Of a DNA stretch of 64,000 bases, positions 63,488 to 64,000 are shown piece after piece (the stretch's first letter is position 1; each line of letters starts with the position of its first letter). The notes below the pieces were generated by a model. That model ran no database searches, had not been told where the DNA came from, and saw only the letters and a program-made list of their open reading frames with translations. The DNA is taken from contig JAJGQC010000661.1 of NCBI GenBank assembly GCA_021014325.1, positions 124,001 through 188,000 of the forward strand. The letters are read 5' to 3'. The position numbers and the translations under genes are program-made. The DNA is from Plazaster borealis. Its lineage: Eukaryota > Echinodermata > Asteroidea > Forcipulatida > Labidiasteridae.

Positions 63488-63736
63488 GGGCCCAGTTTGG
63501 TTCTGCTTATCCGCAAAATTTGTGCCGACGCGATCACCTTTCTCCGCTTACTGTGCAAGCGCCAAATATCTGCGCTAGCTTTAAAGCTATAAGAATGCAA
63601 ATTAGCGTTGAGGATATGCACACGCTCAAGCAAACTTTCCCTGCTAAGCTGTAAAATACGCTTAACGCAAGCGCAAAATTCCCTGCTTCCATAAGCGCCG
63701 ATTCTTTCCTTATAGTAAGCAGAGCCATGTAATTTC
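63488..63736. mobile_element. GGGCCC-family MITE, long variant 3
   Basis: The left end GGGCCCAGTTTGGTTCTGCT and right end TAAGCAGAGCCATGTAATTT enclose TTCTCCGCTTACTGTGCAAG and GCTAAGCTGTAAAATACGCT. The right terminus has decayed. Past 63737 the sequence has short CATTTCGC/ATTCGTAACC repetitions and nothing else I recognise. Confidence 0.72.
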
Positions 63737-64000
63737 AATACGCTTCTTCAGAATCATTTCGCTTATTCTGAATAATTTTGCTGATTTGTAACCATTTCGC
63801 ATATTCGTTACGGTTTCGATCATTCGTAACCATTATGCTTGTTGATGTAGATTTGTAAAGTTAATTACACTAAACATTATATCATTCAATGATTCACCAC
63901 AAACACAAGACACATGAATGATAGTACACTTTCGATTTTTCATTCATAAAATGTGAATGAATCAATTCGCTTACTCAGAATCACTTTGCTGATTTGGAAT

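Overview
This is eukaryotic genomic DNA, almost certainly from a marine deuterostome and most likely an echinoderm; sea star is my best guess, from recalled similarity of its dispersed elements and not from a search. The grounds are interrupted genes with GT-AG introns, very dense short inverted-repeat transposons, tRNA-derived SINEs and L2/CR1-like LINE tails ending in ATT repeats. There are no bacterial-style operons, rRNA genes, free tRNA genes or CRISPR arrays.

Layout: (1) 1-9.57 kb is repeat-rich intergenic or intronic DNA: inverted-repeat elements, a ~0.5 kb tandem duplication, a tRNA-derived SINE and a LINE reverse-transcriptase remnant. (2) 9.57-35.02 kb is one uninterrupted head-to-tail satellite array of a ~185-bp AT-rich monomer, about 137 copies, each built around the palindrome CCATGCCGGCATGG. 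Two monomer classes and locally amplified 7-9-mer blocks are visible. (3) 35.0-37.1 kb is a short duplicated segment, a MITE and otherwise unremarkable AT-rich DNA. (4) 37.1-49.0 kb holds the 3' part of a plus-strand RPTOR (Raptor) gene, the scaffold subunit of mTOR complex 1: twelve exons that join in phase, covering the phospho-linker and the C-terminal WD40 propeller to the stop codon. (5) 49.0-53.1 kb is an intergenic stretch with a perfect 64-bp-arm palindrome and a minus-strand SINE. (6) 53.14-53.38 kb is the last coding exon of an unidentified minus-strand gene convergent with RPTOR. (7) 53.4-64 kb is mostly nested transposons (including a hAT-type element with an 8-bp target duplication) and a ~129-bp minisatellite, plus one weak candidate first exon at 58.4 kb.

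The points most worth a second look are: the satellite array ending 2.5 kb upstream of the first secure RPTOR exon, with no 5' RPTOR exon on either side of it in the window; a TTAA-type MITE whose target site forms part of an RPTOR splice donor; a missing in-phase WD40 exon; and a candidate RPTOR exon carrying an apparent one-base frame break. The only confident protein-coding identity in the window is RPTOR. All identities come from reading the sequence and recalled family knowledge; no database search was run.
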